A stretch of 14,211 bases of DNA from an uncultured Lachnospiraceae bacterium (lineage in GTDB: Bacteria; Bacillota; Clostridia; Lachnospirales; Lachnospiraceae). Positions 7,324 to 14,211 of this stretch are shown here, one piece after another. Numbering within the stretch: position 1 is the first letter of the stretch; each line of letters opens with the position of its first letter. The DNA lies in contig CAKRPI010000056.1 in NCBI GenBank assembly GCA_934376945.1, positions 1 to 14,211 on the forward strand. The letters run 5' to 3'. Under the pieces are notes generated by a model, which searched no databases, was not told where the DNA came from, and worked only from the letters and a program-made list of their open reading frames with translations. Position numbers and translations under genes: made by a program.

Positions 7324-8161
7324 TTTGCTCTCTCCTTTCTTTTTTCCGAAAATACCAAGATTTTATTTCAGTATAGCACACATTTCCTTTTGTGCATACT
7401 CTCTTTTTCCCTTTTCCAATACATAAAACCACAAAATAAATTTCCTGTGTTCCTTGCTCTTTTAAAAGTGCCGCAAGCTCATCCATCGTGCTTCCGGTCG
7501 TATAAATATCATCTACAATTAATACTCTTCTGAACCTTTTTTCCGGCTGCCTGAATGCAAAACAGCCGCTTAAATTATTTTCGCGCTCTTTTCTGCCCAG
7601 CTTTTTCTGTTCCTTTGTCTTTTTGCAGCAGTATACCCAGGAACGTTCCAATAATATTCCTGTACGCTCTGCTATTTTTTTCGCAAGCAGCTCTGATTGA
7701 TTGTATCCTCGTTTCCATTTTTTCTGCCAATGCATCGGAATTGCTACAATACATTCCGGTTTCCATCTGCCAAGATACGGTTTCAATGCCCGTACCATTG
7801 CATCTGCATAAAAATCCAGATAATCTCTTCTGTTTTCTGCTTTCATCCGATAGATCGAATGGCGCAACTGACCGGTATACGCAAATGCTGCCGTTCCACG
7901 GTCAAATCTATGATGATACCTTCTGCAATCATCACAGAATTCTTCCTCTTCTTCCGCAATCATCTTTCCGCACTTCATGCAGGTCGGCCCACTGATCCAC
8001 GGCAGATCTTTCTCACATTTTCTACAGCACAGACCGTCTTTTCCGGTAAGAATCTGATCACACAGCGGGCAACGCGGTGGATAAAGCAGATTGAGAAGCC
8101 TTTCTCCTATACAAATACGTGTTTTCTTCTTTTTTTCATTTACCTTCCTGTCTCTGTCCAT
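7292..8161 (-). CDS. comF: ComF family protein (zinc-finger phosphoribosyltransferase-like, DNA uptake)
   Basis: A 289-residue cytosolic protein of the ComF/GntX family, needed for movement of transforming DNA in competent bacteria. Four CxxC pairs (Cys31/34, 46/49, 61/64, 76/79) form a larger zinc region than the single four-cysteine finger of many homologues. The phosphoribosyltransferase fold follows, with IPMHWQKKWKRGYNQS (141-156) and the PRPP-loop motif VLIVDDIYTTGST (213-225). The ATG at 8161 lacks a good ribosome site of its own: GGGAGAG is about 13 nt or more away. Translation probably depends on coupling to the overlapping small ORF upstream. The basic C-terminal tail (about 250-289) overlaps the cdaA start by 32 bp. 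Competence is not shown by this gene alone. Confidence 0.93.
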   Translation of the reverse strand: MDRDRKVNEKKKKTRICIGERLLNLLYPPRCPLCDQILTGKDGLCCRKCEKDLPWISGPTCMKCGKMIAEEEEEFCDDCRRYHHRFDRGTAAFAYTGQLRHSIYRMKAENRRDYLDFYADAMVRALKPYLGRWKPECIVAIPMHWQKKWKRGYNQSELLAKKIAERTGILLERSWVYCCKKTKEQKKLGRKERENNLSGCFAFRQPEKRFRRVLIVDDIYTTGSTMDELAALLKEQGTQEIYFVVLCIGKGKKRVCTKGNVCYTEIKSWYFRKKERREQNEQPESMVGK

Positions 8162-8226
8162 TTAAATACCATGTCTCTCCCCCGATATCTAACCGAATCA
8201 GACAGTAAAGCTGTCAGCACCTCCAT
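8140..8226 (-). CDS. Candidate 28-residue small ORF between recD2 and comF
   Basis: An ATG at 8226 is preceded by AAGAGGAG starting directly at the recD2 stop codon, with only a 3-5 nt gap. The frame runs 28 codons (begins MEVLTALLSDSVRYRG, ends KWTETGR) and its TAA lies 22 bp inside comF. No family is recognised. Part of the DNA can also form a small GACAG/CTGTC hairpin (8201-8205/8211-8215). It fills almost the whole 74-bp gap and is the best-placed ribosome entry point upstream of comF, so it may be a coupling ORF rather than a working peptide. Conservation of the amino-acid sequence is untested. Confidence 0.45.
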   Translation of the reverse strand: MEVLTALLSDSVRYRGRDMVFKWTETGR

Positions 8227-8235
8227 CCGCTCCTC

Positions 8236-10467
8236 TTAATGTTCATTTTCGGATTCTGACAGTTCCCGGATTCTTTGTGAAAGTGCTGTGTAACGTTTCT
8301 GCTCCACAGTATTCGCTTCCATTTGTTCAAAAGCATACGCATCGCCAACTATTGTCACGCACTGTCTCGCTCTTGTAACAGCTGTATACAGTAAATTTCT
8401 CGTCATCAGCATTTTGGGACCGGAAAGCAGTGGGATCACAACTGCCGGATATTCACTTCCCTGAGATTTATGGATGGTTACGGCATATGCAAGCTCCAGC
8501 TCTTCCAGACCGGAATACGGATACTCGACCATACGCTGTTCATCAAATTCTACCGTCACCCGTTCCGTCTGCTTATTAATCTCCCTGATGATTCCCATAT
8601 CTCCGTTGAATACGCCAACTCCTTTTTCAACCGGAATTCCATAACGTCCCCGGATTTCCCACTCAAGCTGATAATTATTTTTTACCTGCATGACTTTATC
8701 ACCTTCCCGGAACTGAATCCCGTTTTGTTCCTGCTCCATCTTTGTGCGCTCTGGCGGATTGAGATATTCCTGAAGAATCTTATTGAGACGCTCCACTCCC
8801 AAAAGCCCCTTGCGCATCGGTGTCAGCACCTGAATATCGTACATCTTTGCCCCTACATAGCGCGGCATCTTATCCCTTACCAGCTGGATGACAATGCTGA
8901 TGATCACATTTGCGTCGTTTCGCTTCAGGAAAAAGAAATCTCTGCTCTTATTATCCAGCACTACCTTTTCTCCCCGGTTGATCTTATGCGCATTTACAAC
9001 GATATCACTTTCCTGAGCCTGACGAAAAATTCTCGTTAAAGCAACGACCGGAATGCAGCCCGACTGAATCATGTCTTTCAATACACTTCCGGGACCGACT
9101 GACGGAAGCTGATTCATATCGCCTACCATAATCAGTCGTGTACCAACTGTCACTGCATCAAGAAGCGCATGCATAAGATAAGCATCCACCATTGACATCT
9201 CATCAATAATGATTACGTCTGCTTCCAGCGGATTCTGAGCATTCCGCCCAAATCCCCCTGCCACTTCGCTCTCTTCCGAAAGTCCTGAAATTTCCAGCAG
9301 GCGGTGCACCGTTTTTGCCTCCACACCGGTTGCTTCCGTCATTCTTTTCGCCGCTCTTCCGGTTGGCGCTGCAAGCAGGATCTGAAGCCCTTCTGATTCA
9401 AAATAAGCGATCAGCGTATTGATGGTTGTCGTTTTACCGGTGCCGGGTCCGCCTGTAATAACAAGCAAGCCGCATCGTACTGCTTCGATCACTGCTTTTT
9501 TCTGCATTTCATCCAGATACGTTTCTGTCTGCTTCTCGATGGCTGCTATTTTTTTCAAAATCACCGCATCATCAATTTCACCTGTAATGTTCAGATCACA
9601 GAGCATTCTCGCCGTACTCATCTCTATATAATAGGAAGAGGCACTGTACACCCGTTCCTGATCCTGCTCCTGCTTTACCACGATTTTCCGATCCACTGCA
9701 AGATCCATCAGATACTGCTCAATATCCTCCAGTGAAACCCCTAGCAGCTGTGCTGTTCGACTTTGCAGCAGCTCTTTTGGAAGGTAAATATGTCCATCCG
9801 CTCCGGCCTGAAGCAGAACGTATGAAATAGCACTTTTTACACGATATTCGGAATCCGCACTGACTCCGGCCTTTCTCGCTATTTCATCTGCAATACGGAA
9901 TCCGACACCGTGGATGTCATCCGCAAGCTGATAAGGATTACTCTGAAGTACCTCATACATTCGCTGGCCATACTTTTCAAAAATTTTCACAGCAAGCGCA
10001 GTCGTGATACCGAACTGCTGCAAAAAAATCATGGCTTTTCGCATGTCCCGCTTTTCATACACCTGCTGTGCAATCTCTCTCGCCTTGCGTTCACTGATTC
10101 CCTTTATTTCGGCCAAACGCTCCGGTTCTTCCTCTATGATCCGAAAGGTATCTGCATGAAAATGCCGTACGATCCGTGCAGCCATTGCACTTCCGATCCC
10201 TTTGATCGCTCCGGATCCGAGATACCGTTCCACCGACTCTTCATCCTCCGGCGGTTTTATAACATACGTTTCAATTTTAAACTGCTCTCCGTATGTTGGA
10301 TGCGCAATATACTGTCCCTCCGCTTCCAGCTTTTCACCCTCACCGATATAAGAAAGGGTTCCCACACACGTCACTTCTTCTCCGTCTGCCAGCATTACCA
10401 TAACCGTATATCCGTTTTCTGTATTACGATAGATAATGTGGTCTACATATCCTTCCAGCTTTTCCAT
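8236..10467 (-). CDS. recD2: RecD2-type ATP-dependent 5'-3' DNA helicase
   Basis: A 743-residue superfamily 1B helicase, the RecBCD-independent form of RecD found in Firmicutes and Deinococcus and linked to DNA repair and replication restart. The N-terminal OB-like and helix-hairpin-helix region covers about 1-200 (GSGAIKGIGSAMAARIV at 84-100, AEIKGISERKAREI at 119-132). The motor motifs are Walker A GGPGTGKTTT (339-348), motif II IIDEMSMVD (420-428), motif III VGDMNQLPSVGPG (448-460), motif V VTIHKSQGSEYP (663-674) and motif VI LYTAVTRAR (693-701). The start is backed by GGAG 5 nt ahead of the ATG. It follows mreB by 44 bp in the same unit. All key motifs are intact and the length is typical. 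Confidence 0.96.
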   Translation of the reverse strand: MEKLEGYVDHIIYRNTENGYTVMVMLADGEEVTCVGTLSYIGEGEKLEAEGQYIAHPTYGEQFKIETYVIKPPEDEESVERYLGSGAIKGIGSAMAARIVRHFHADTFRIIEEEPERLAEIKGISERKAREIAQQVYEKRDMRKAMIFLQQFGITTALAVKIFEKYGQRMYEVLQSNPYQLADDIHGVGFRIADEIARKAGVSADSEYRVKSAISYVLLQAGADGHIYLPKELLQSRTAQLLGVSLEDIEQYLMDLAVDRKIVVKQEQDQERVYSASSYYIEMSTARMLCDLNITGEIDDAVILKKIAAIEKQTETYLDEMQKKAVIEAVRCGLLVITGGPGTGKTTTINTLIAYFESEGLQILLAAPTGRAAKRMTEATGVEAKTVHRLLEISGLSEESEVAGGFGRNAQNPLEADVIIIDEMSMVDAYLMHALLDAVTVGTRLIMVGDMNQLPSVGPGSVLKDMIQSGCIPVVALTRIFRQAQESDIVVNAHKINRGEKVVLDNKSRDFFFLKRNDANVIISIVIQLVRDKMPRYVGAKMYDIQVLTPMRKGLLGVERLNKILQEYLNPPERTKMEQEQNGIQFREGDKVMQVKNNYQLEWEIRGRYGIPVEKGVGVFNGDMGIIREINKQTERVTVEFDEQRMVEYPYSGLEELELAYAVTIHKSQGSEYPAVVIPLLSGPKMLMTRNLLYTAVTRARQCVTIVGDAYAFEQMEANTVEQKRYTALSQRIRELSESENEH

Positions 10468-10487
10468 TTATTCTCCAGTCAGCATTT

Positions 10488-10511
10488 ACCGACTGCTTTG
10501 GGGCAGCCGGT
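10488..10511. other. Intergenic hairpin between mreB and recD2
   Basis: ACCG-A-CTGC (10488-10496) pairs with GCAG-C-CGGT (10503-10511) through a 6-nt loop and one A-C mismatch. It starts right after the mreB stop. On the minus strand no T-tract follows, so it should not stop the operon transcript, but it could protect the mreB 3' end or be a processing site. Confidence 0.5.
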
Positions 10512-11513
10512 TTATTTTTCATCTTCTTTTCTTTTTTCCGACATCAGCTCTACGAAACGTCCGGTTCCGACTGCAACCGCAGTCATCGGATCCTCTGCCG
10601 TCATTGTATTGATTCCAGTTCTCGCTTCAATCAGTTCCTCCAGCCCGTTTAAAAGAGCACCTCCGCCGGTCAGTACAATTCCCCGGTCCACCACATCTGC
10701 CGCAAGCTCCGGTGGGGTACGTTCCAGTACACTGTGTACTGCATCCACAATCTGTCCCGCTACTTCCTTCAGTGCGTCCCGTGTATCCTCTGACGTAACA
10801 CGAATTGTTTTTGGCAGACCGGTCACAAGATCTCTTCCCTTTACCTCCATTACCTTCGGTTCCGGTTTTTCAAATGCCGTTCCGATTGCAATTTTAATTT
10901 CCTCCGCTGTTTGCTCGCCAATCATCAGTCCGTATTTTTTCTTCACATACTTTACGATCGCCTCATCAAAATCATCGCCGGCAACCTTGATTGAACTGCT
11001 TACTACAATCCCATCCATCGAAAGAACCGCCACATCACACGTACCACTGCCGATATCCACAATCATATTTCCGCACGGTCTGGAAATATCGATTCCTGCA
11101 CCGATCGCTGCTGCAATTGGTTCTTCAATGATATGAACCTCTCTTGCTCCAGCCTGATAAGTCGCATCCTCCACAGCCTTTCGTTCCACTTCTGTAATAT
11201 TGCTAGGCACGGAAATACTTACTCTCGGTTTTCTAAACGACATCTTTCCGATCGCCTTTTGTATAAAATATTTCAGCATCTGTTCCGTAATCGTATAGTC
11301 TGAAATAACTCCCTTACGCACCGGATGCACTGCAACAATATTGCCTGTTGTACGCCCGAGCATCAGCCTTGCTTCCTCTCCGATTGCCTTGATTTTATTC
11401 GTATCCCTGTCATACGCGACGACAGATGCTTCTTTTAAAACGACGCCTTTTCCTCTGACATACACCAGAATACTGGCTGTACCCAGATCGATTCCGACAT
11501 CCGTTGCTGCCAT
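10512..11513 (-). CDS. mreB: Rod-shape-determining actin homologue (MreB/Mbl family)
   Basis: A 333-residue bacterial actin that polymerises under the membrane and directs lateral cell-wall synthesis. The actin-fold nucleotide motifs are phosphate loop 1 IDLGTASILVYV (8-19), phosphate loop 2 VDIGSGTCDVAV (152-163) and the adenosine loop GIVLTGGGALLNGL (278-291). The IEEPIAAAIGAG stretch (129-140) is typical. The usual loop 2 is DIGGGTT/E; here the second glycine is serine and the second threonine is cysteine. Mbl and MreB cannot be told apart confidently, and mreC/mreD are not adjacent, as is usual for Mbl or MreBH paralogues. A GGGG ribosome site lies about 8 nt upstream. The gene is first in its unit and is preceded by a promoter and a long structured leader. 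Confidence 0.93.
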   Translation of the reverse strand: MAATDVGIDLGTASILVYVRGKGVVLKEASVVAYDRDTNKIKAIGEEARLMLGRTTGNIVAVHPVRKGVISDYTITEQMLKYFIQKAIGKMSFRKPRVSISVPSNITEVERKAVEDATYQAGAREVHIIEEPIAAAIGAGIDISRPCGNMIVDIGSGTCDVAVLSMDGIVVSSSIKVAGDDFDEAIVKYVKKKYGLMIGEQTAEEIKIAIGTAFEKPEPKVMEVKGRDLVTGLPKTIRVTSEDTRDALKEVAGQIVDAVHSVLERTPPELAADVVDRGIVLTGGGALLNGLEELIEARTGINTMTAEDPMTAVAVGTGRFVELMSEKRKEDEK

Positions 11514-11696
11514 ACTTTATGCCCCTTTCTGCTGCTTCTCATTCTTACCTATTATGTGATGATGTTAAGGCCAAAAGATGCCTTACGGTCATTAAGCCAT
11601 AAAGCCACTCCTGTGCAAGCACATCGTGGTTTCTGGCTTTTGCCATCACTGATGTAACAGGATTGCTCCATTGCTATGCAATTCCCGCAATCCTTG
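11514..11696 (-). ncRNA. Structured 5' leader RNA of mreB (candidate cis-regulatory element)
   Basis: Starting at the predicted transcript start near 11696 and reading towards mreB, three hairpin modules follow. Module A pairs 11687-11694 with 11659-11666 (8 bp) and, inside, 11678-11682 with 11670-11674 (ATTGC/GCAAT). Module B has three stacked stems: 11634-11639/11594-11599, 11626-11629/11605-11608 and 11619-11623/11612-11616. Module C pairs 11580-11584 with 11567-11571 (AAGGC/GCCTT). A short CATCA/TGATG palindrome lies between A and B. About 50 unstructured nt then lead to the mreB ribosome site. There is no T-tract, so a transcription attenuator is not evident. I do not recognise an Rfam class. 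A 39-codon ORF runs through it from 11671 to 11552. It could instead be a dispersed repeat with coincident position. Confidence 0.5.
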
Positions 11697-11702
11697 AACA
11701 CC

Positions 11703-11730
11703 ATTATATAATAGAACAAAAAAAAAGCAA
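11703..11730 (-). promoter_or_regulatory. Sigma-A-type promoter for mreB
   Basis: On the minus strand, a perfect -10 TATAAT (11703-11708) sits 16 nt downstream of TTGCTT (11725-11730), with a T-rich spacer. The predicted start near 11696 falls within 2-3 nt of the first stem of the structured leader. Confidence 0.65.
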
Positions 11731-11778
11731 ACGTGTTTTTCTCAAATTTATGGTATACACGCCCTACGAAATGCACAG

Positions 11779-11801
11779 CACTTCAGAGGCGGCTCCAAGT
11801 G
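11779..11801. other. GC-rich hairpin upstream of the mreB promoter
   Basis: CACTT-CA-GAG (11779-11788) pairs with CTC-C-AAGTG (11793-11801) around a GCGG loop. It lies 50 bp upstream of the mreB -35 box, in DNA otherwise rich in A and T. A second small hairpin, ACACCG/CGGTGT, lies at 11821-11826/11832-11837. Neither has a T-tract. Function is unknown. Confidence 0.4.
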
Positions 11802-11913
11802 GCATCTTTTCCATTTTACAACACCGCAAACCGGTGTAAAGCAACGTAAATAAAGGCTTTATACGCTCTAAATTTTTTCTTAATGAACTTCTTCTTTTTT
11901 TTATAATCTGGAC

Positions 11914-12121
11914 ATATTTTCAACACATTTATCCTTTATAGTATAGACATATTAGCAAACAGCTAATATATTTCATAACTCACACTTGGCAGCCCCCACA
12001 CGCTGCCAAGTACTCCCTCAAACATTTACTTGTATGGATCTTATCCATACGGGGCAAAACATTTTTCAACCCAAATTTTTCTCTTTCCTGAAAAAGGCTG
12101 ACGCATCGCGCCAGCCTTTTT
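11914..12121 (+). ncRNA. Candidate small RNA or hairpin cluster between mreB and uvrA
   Basis: Three perfect hairpins follow each other: ATATTAGC/GCTAATAT (11949-11956/11962-11969), ACTTGGCAGC/GCTGCCAAGT (11984-11993/12002-12011) and GTATGGAT/ATCCATAC (12032-12039/12043-12050). They are followed by an intrinsic terminator at 12091-12121 with a T-tract on this strand. A possible plus promoter is TTAATG-16 nt-TATAAT (11880-11885, 11902-11907). No protein-coding signal is present. The strand is uncertain because hairpins read equally on both. Without expression data this is a candidate only; it could be several independent inverted repeats. Confidence 0.3.
12091..12121. terminator. Bidirectional intrinsic terminator downstream of uvrA
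   Basis: AAAAAGGCTG (12091-12100) pairs with CAGCCTTTTT (12112-12121). Inside it CGC/GCG (12102-12104/12108-12110) closes an ATC loop, with one A-C mismatch. T5 runs on both strands make it usable for uvrA (minus) and for anything transcribed rightwards from the gap. Confidence 0.88.
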
Positions 12122-12138
12122 CCTTTTCCTTTTTCTTT

Positions 12139-12171
12139 TATCAAAGCGGATACCTCAGATCCGCTTTGATA
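12139..12171. repeat. 13-bp perfect inverted repeat just after uvrA
   Basis: TATCAAAGCGGAT (12139-12151) pairs with ATCCGCTTTGATA (12159-12171) around the loop ACCTCAG. It lies 40 bp past the uvrA stop and ahead of the terminator. On minus it is followed by an A-rich tract, so it is not itself an intrinsic terminator. It may block 3' exonucleases on the uvrA message or bind a protein. Confidence 0.8.
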
Positions 12172-12210
12172 CTTCCCGGATTGTAATTATTCCGATAATA
12201 GTTCAGAGCT

Positions 12211-14211
12211 TTAAACGGTTACATATTTCGCAATATACTTTCCGGTGTAAGAAACCTTATTCTTCGCCACTTCTTCCGGCGTCCCCTGTGCGATTACAGT
12301 TCCGCCTTTATCACCGCCTTCCGGACCGATATCGATAATATAATCCGCTGTTTTAATCACATCAAGATTATGTTCGATCACAATCACCGTATTTCCTCCG
12401 TCAGCCAGCCGATGCAAAATCTCGATCAGCTTATGCACATCTGCAAAATGCAGGCCTGTAGTCGGTTCATCCAGAATATAAACCGTCTTTCCGGTACTTC
12501 TCCTGCTTAATTCCGTTGCCAGCTTGACTCGCTGCGCCTCTCCTCCGGAAAGCTCTGTTGACGGCTGCCCAAGCCTGATATAAGACAGTCCGACATCATT
12601 TAAGGTCTCTATCTTTCGATAAATAGATGGAATATGCCGGAAAAATTCCATTGCTTCCTCCACTGTCATATTCAAAACATCATAGATCGATTTTCCTTTA
12701 TATTTTACTTCCAGCGTTTCGCGGTTGTAACGCTTGCCCTTGCAGACCTCACACGGTACATAAACATCTGGCAGAAAGTGCATCTCAATCTTAAGGATGC
12801 CGTCACCGGAACAGGCTTCACACCGCCCGCCTTTTACATTGAAGCTGAAACGTCCTTTTTTGTAGCCGCGGGCCTTTGCATCTGCCGTTGCCGCAAACAG
12901 ATCACGGATCTGGTCAAATACGCCTGTATACGTAGCCGGATTGGAACGCGGAGTCCGTCCGATCGGAGACTGATCAATGCTGATCACTTTATCCAGCTGC
13001 TCCAGCCCCAGTATATCGGTATGTTTTCCCGGAATCACCCTTGCACGGTTCAGATCCCTTGCAAGACGTTTATAAAGAATCTCATTCACCAGAGAGCTTT
13101 TTCCGGAACCGGATACCCCGGTCACACACGTCATCACACCAAGCGGGAATTTTACATTGATCTTTTTCAGATTATTTTCCTGGGCACCTCTTACTTCGAT
13201 CCATCCGGAAGGCAATCTGCGCATCTTTGGCACCGGAATCTCAATTCGTCCGCTTAAATATGCTCCTGTCACCGATTCTTTGCAGTTTATCAGATCTTCA
13301 ATCGTTCCACTTGCCACAATATTACCGCCATGCTCACCGGCTCCAGGCCCCACATCCACAATAAAATCAGCTGCACGCATGGTATCCTCATCATGCTCCA
13401 CCACGATCAGTGTATTTCCCAAATCACGCAGATGCTCCAGCGTCGCAAGGAGCTTATCATTATCGCGCTGATGCAGTCCGATGCTCGGCTCATCCAGGAT
13501 GTAGGCAACTCCGACAAGCCCTGAACCGATCTGGGTTGCCAGACGAATCCGCTGTGCTTCTCCGCCGGACAGCGTTCCAGTAGCACGCGAAAGGCTTAAA
13601 TACTCCAGACCGACATCTACAAGGAAACGAAGTCTGGCCCTGATTTCCTTTAAAATCTGATGACCGATCAGCTCCTGCTGCTCGGTCAGCTGTAATTGCT
13701 CCATAAACGGCAGCAGATCTCCGATGGAAAAATTCGTCAGCTCGTAGATATTCTTTCCATCAATTGTCACGGCAAGCGCCGATTTTTTCAAGCGCTGTCC
13801 ACGACAGGTCTTACACGGTGTGATTCGCATAAAGCTCTCATATTCCTGTTTCATCATCTCGGAACCGGTCTCACGATAACGACGCTCGACATTTTTGATC
13901 AATCCTTCAAATGCAACATCATACACTCCGACACCACGCTGCCCTTTATAATGAACCTTCACCTCCCGCCCGTCAGTTCCGTAAATCAGCATATCCTGAA
14001 TTTCCTGCGAAAGCTCCTGAAACGGTGTTGCCAGATCAAAGTGATATTCTTCTGCAAGCGCATCAAGTATTGCCCGCGTAAAGCTGTTCTTTTCCGTGCA
14101 GGACTGCCATCCCGTCACAACGATTGCTCCATCCAGAATGCTGATGGAACGATCCGGGATCATCAGATCTATATCAAATTCCATCTTATATCCAAGACCG
14201 TAGCACTCCGG
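12211..14211 (-). CDS. uvrA: UvrA, excinuclease ABC subunit A (N-terminal part beyond the right edge)
   Basis: The damage-sensing ATPase of nucleotide excision repair, which loads UvrB at lesions. The window holds 666 C-terminal residues; about 280 are missing, judged by the usual length of roughly 940. The frame is open to the edge: nine codons (PECYGLGYK) precede the first internal Met at 14184, so that Met is not the start. Counting from it: zinc pair CKTC (124-127), signature [15 protein letters not shown] (205-218), Walker [10 protein letters not shown] (229-237), second Walker [10 protein letters not shown] (356-364), zinc finger CEAC/CEVC (455-458, 478-481), signature [16 protein letters not shown] (545-558) and Walker [11 protein letters not shown] (570-579). 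All are intact. It is transcribed towards mreB but separated from it by a terminator and about 700 bp. Confidence 0.98.
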   Translation of the reverse strand, partial: PECYGLGYKMEFDIDLMIPDRSISILDGAIVVTGWQSCTEKNSFTRAILDALAEEYHFDLATPFQELSQEIQDMLIYGTDGREVKVHYKGQRGVGVYDVAFEGLIKNVERRYRETGSEMMKQEYESFMRITPCKTCRGQRLKKSALAVTIDGKNIYELTNFSIGDLLPFMEQLQLTEQQELIGHQILKEIRARLRFLVDVGLEYLSLSRATGTLSGGEAQRIRLATQIGSGLVGVAYILDEPSIGLHQRDNDKLLATLEHLRDLGNTLIVVEHDEDTMRAADFIVDVGPGAGEHGGNIVASGTIEDLINCKESVTGAYLSGRIEIPVPKMRRLPSGWIEVRGAQENNLKKINVKFPLGVMTCVTGVSGSGKSSLVNEILYKRLARDLNRARVIPGKHTDILGLEQLDKVISIDQSPIGRTPRSNPATYTGVFDQIRDLFAATADAKARGYKKGRFSFNVKGGRCEACSGDGILKIEMHFLPDVYVPCEVCKGKRYNRETLEVKYKGKSIYDVLNMTVEEAMEFFRHIPSIYRKIETLNDVGLSYIRLGQPSTELSGGEAQRVKLATELSRRSTGKTVYILDEPTTGLHFADVHKLIEILHRLADGGNTVIVIEHNLDVIKTADYIIDIGPEGGDKGGTVIAQGTPEEVAKNKVSYTGKYIAKYVTV

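Noticed and set aside
9910..11136. 408-codon plus-strand ORF antisense to recD2 and mreB
   Set aside because: It crosses two well-supported genes on the other strand, its product is low-complexity Ser/Phe/Ile-rich, and no promoter or ribosome site supports it.
11552..11776. 74-codon minus-strand ORF upstream of mreB
   Set aside because: It begins upstream of the mreB promoter and spans the -35, -10 and hairpins, with no ribosome site at its first ATG. Only the internal 39-codon part could be translated from the predicted transcript.
11929..11976. 15-residue minus-strand ORF (MKYISCLLICLYYKG) in the hairpin cluster
   Set aside because: No ribosome site precedes it, and it overlaps a perfect hairpin that explains the sequence better.
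11986..12186. 66-codon plus-strand ORF in the mreB-uvrA gap
   Set aside because: It reads through four inverted repeats including the terminator at 12091-12121, with no ribosome site.

Overview
The window looks like chromosomal DNA of a low-to-mid GC Firmicute, most likely a gut clostridium of the Lachnospiraceae type. The evidence is the set of Firmicutes genes (cdaA/cdaR, recD2, comF, an MreB/Mbl paralogue, an HPr with both phosphorylation sites), strong AGGAGG-type ribosome binding sites, and a secreted L,D-transpeptidase with choline/glucan-binding-like repeats. The genus cannot be fixed from this sequence alone. Nothing indicates a phage, plasmid, transposon or CRISPR array.

Layout from left to right. 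(1) 1-164: an 18-bp tandem repeat array running off the left edge. (2) 165-2563, minus strand: a two-gene envelope-polysaccharide unit, a polyprenyl-phosphate sugar-1-phosphate transferase followed by a family 2 glycosyltransferase with an ATGA overlap. It is driven by a near-consensus promoter in the divergent intergenic region. (3) 2896-4695, plus strand: a secreted cell-wall-binding L,D-transpeptidase with its own promoter and a leader of about 140 nt, ending at a strong bidirectional terminator. (4) 4797-11513, minus strand: a long, tightly packed unit in transcription order mreB, recD2, a 28-codon small ORF, comF, cdaA, cdaR and an HPr gene. Three successive overlaps (small ORF/comF, comF/cdaA, cdaA/cdaR) suggest translational coupling. 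(5) 11514-12210: a 697-bp non-coding region rich in stem-loops. It holds a strong promoter for mreB whose predicted start lies next to a three-module hairpin leader, then a second hairpin cluster and a factor-independent terminator shared with uvrA. (6) 12211-14211, minus strand: the C-terminal two thirds of uvrA, cut by the right edge.

How the genes fit together: most are concerned with the cell envelope. MreB/Mbl guides wall synthesis, CdaA/CdaR make and control c-di-AMP (turgor and wall homeostasis), the L,D-transpeptidase works on peptidoglycan, and the sugar transferase/glycosyltransferase pair starts and extends a surface glycan. HPr links to sugar uptake and carbon regulation. RecD2, ComF and UvrA are DNA repair and DNA uptake functions.

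The least explained parts are the structured mreB leader, the second hairpin cluster beside it, the 18-bp repeat array, and the small ORF between recD2 and comF. No wholly new multi-gene system is evident; the best candidate for something undescribed is the RNA structure upstream of mreB.
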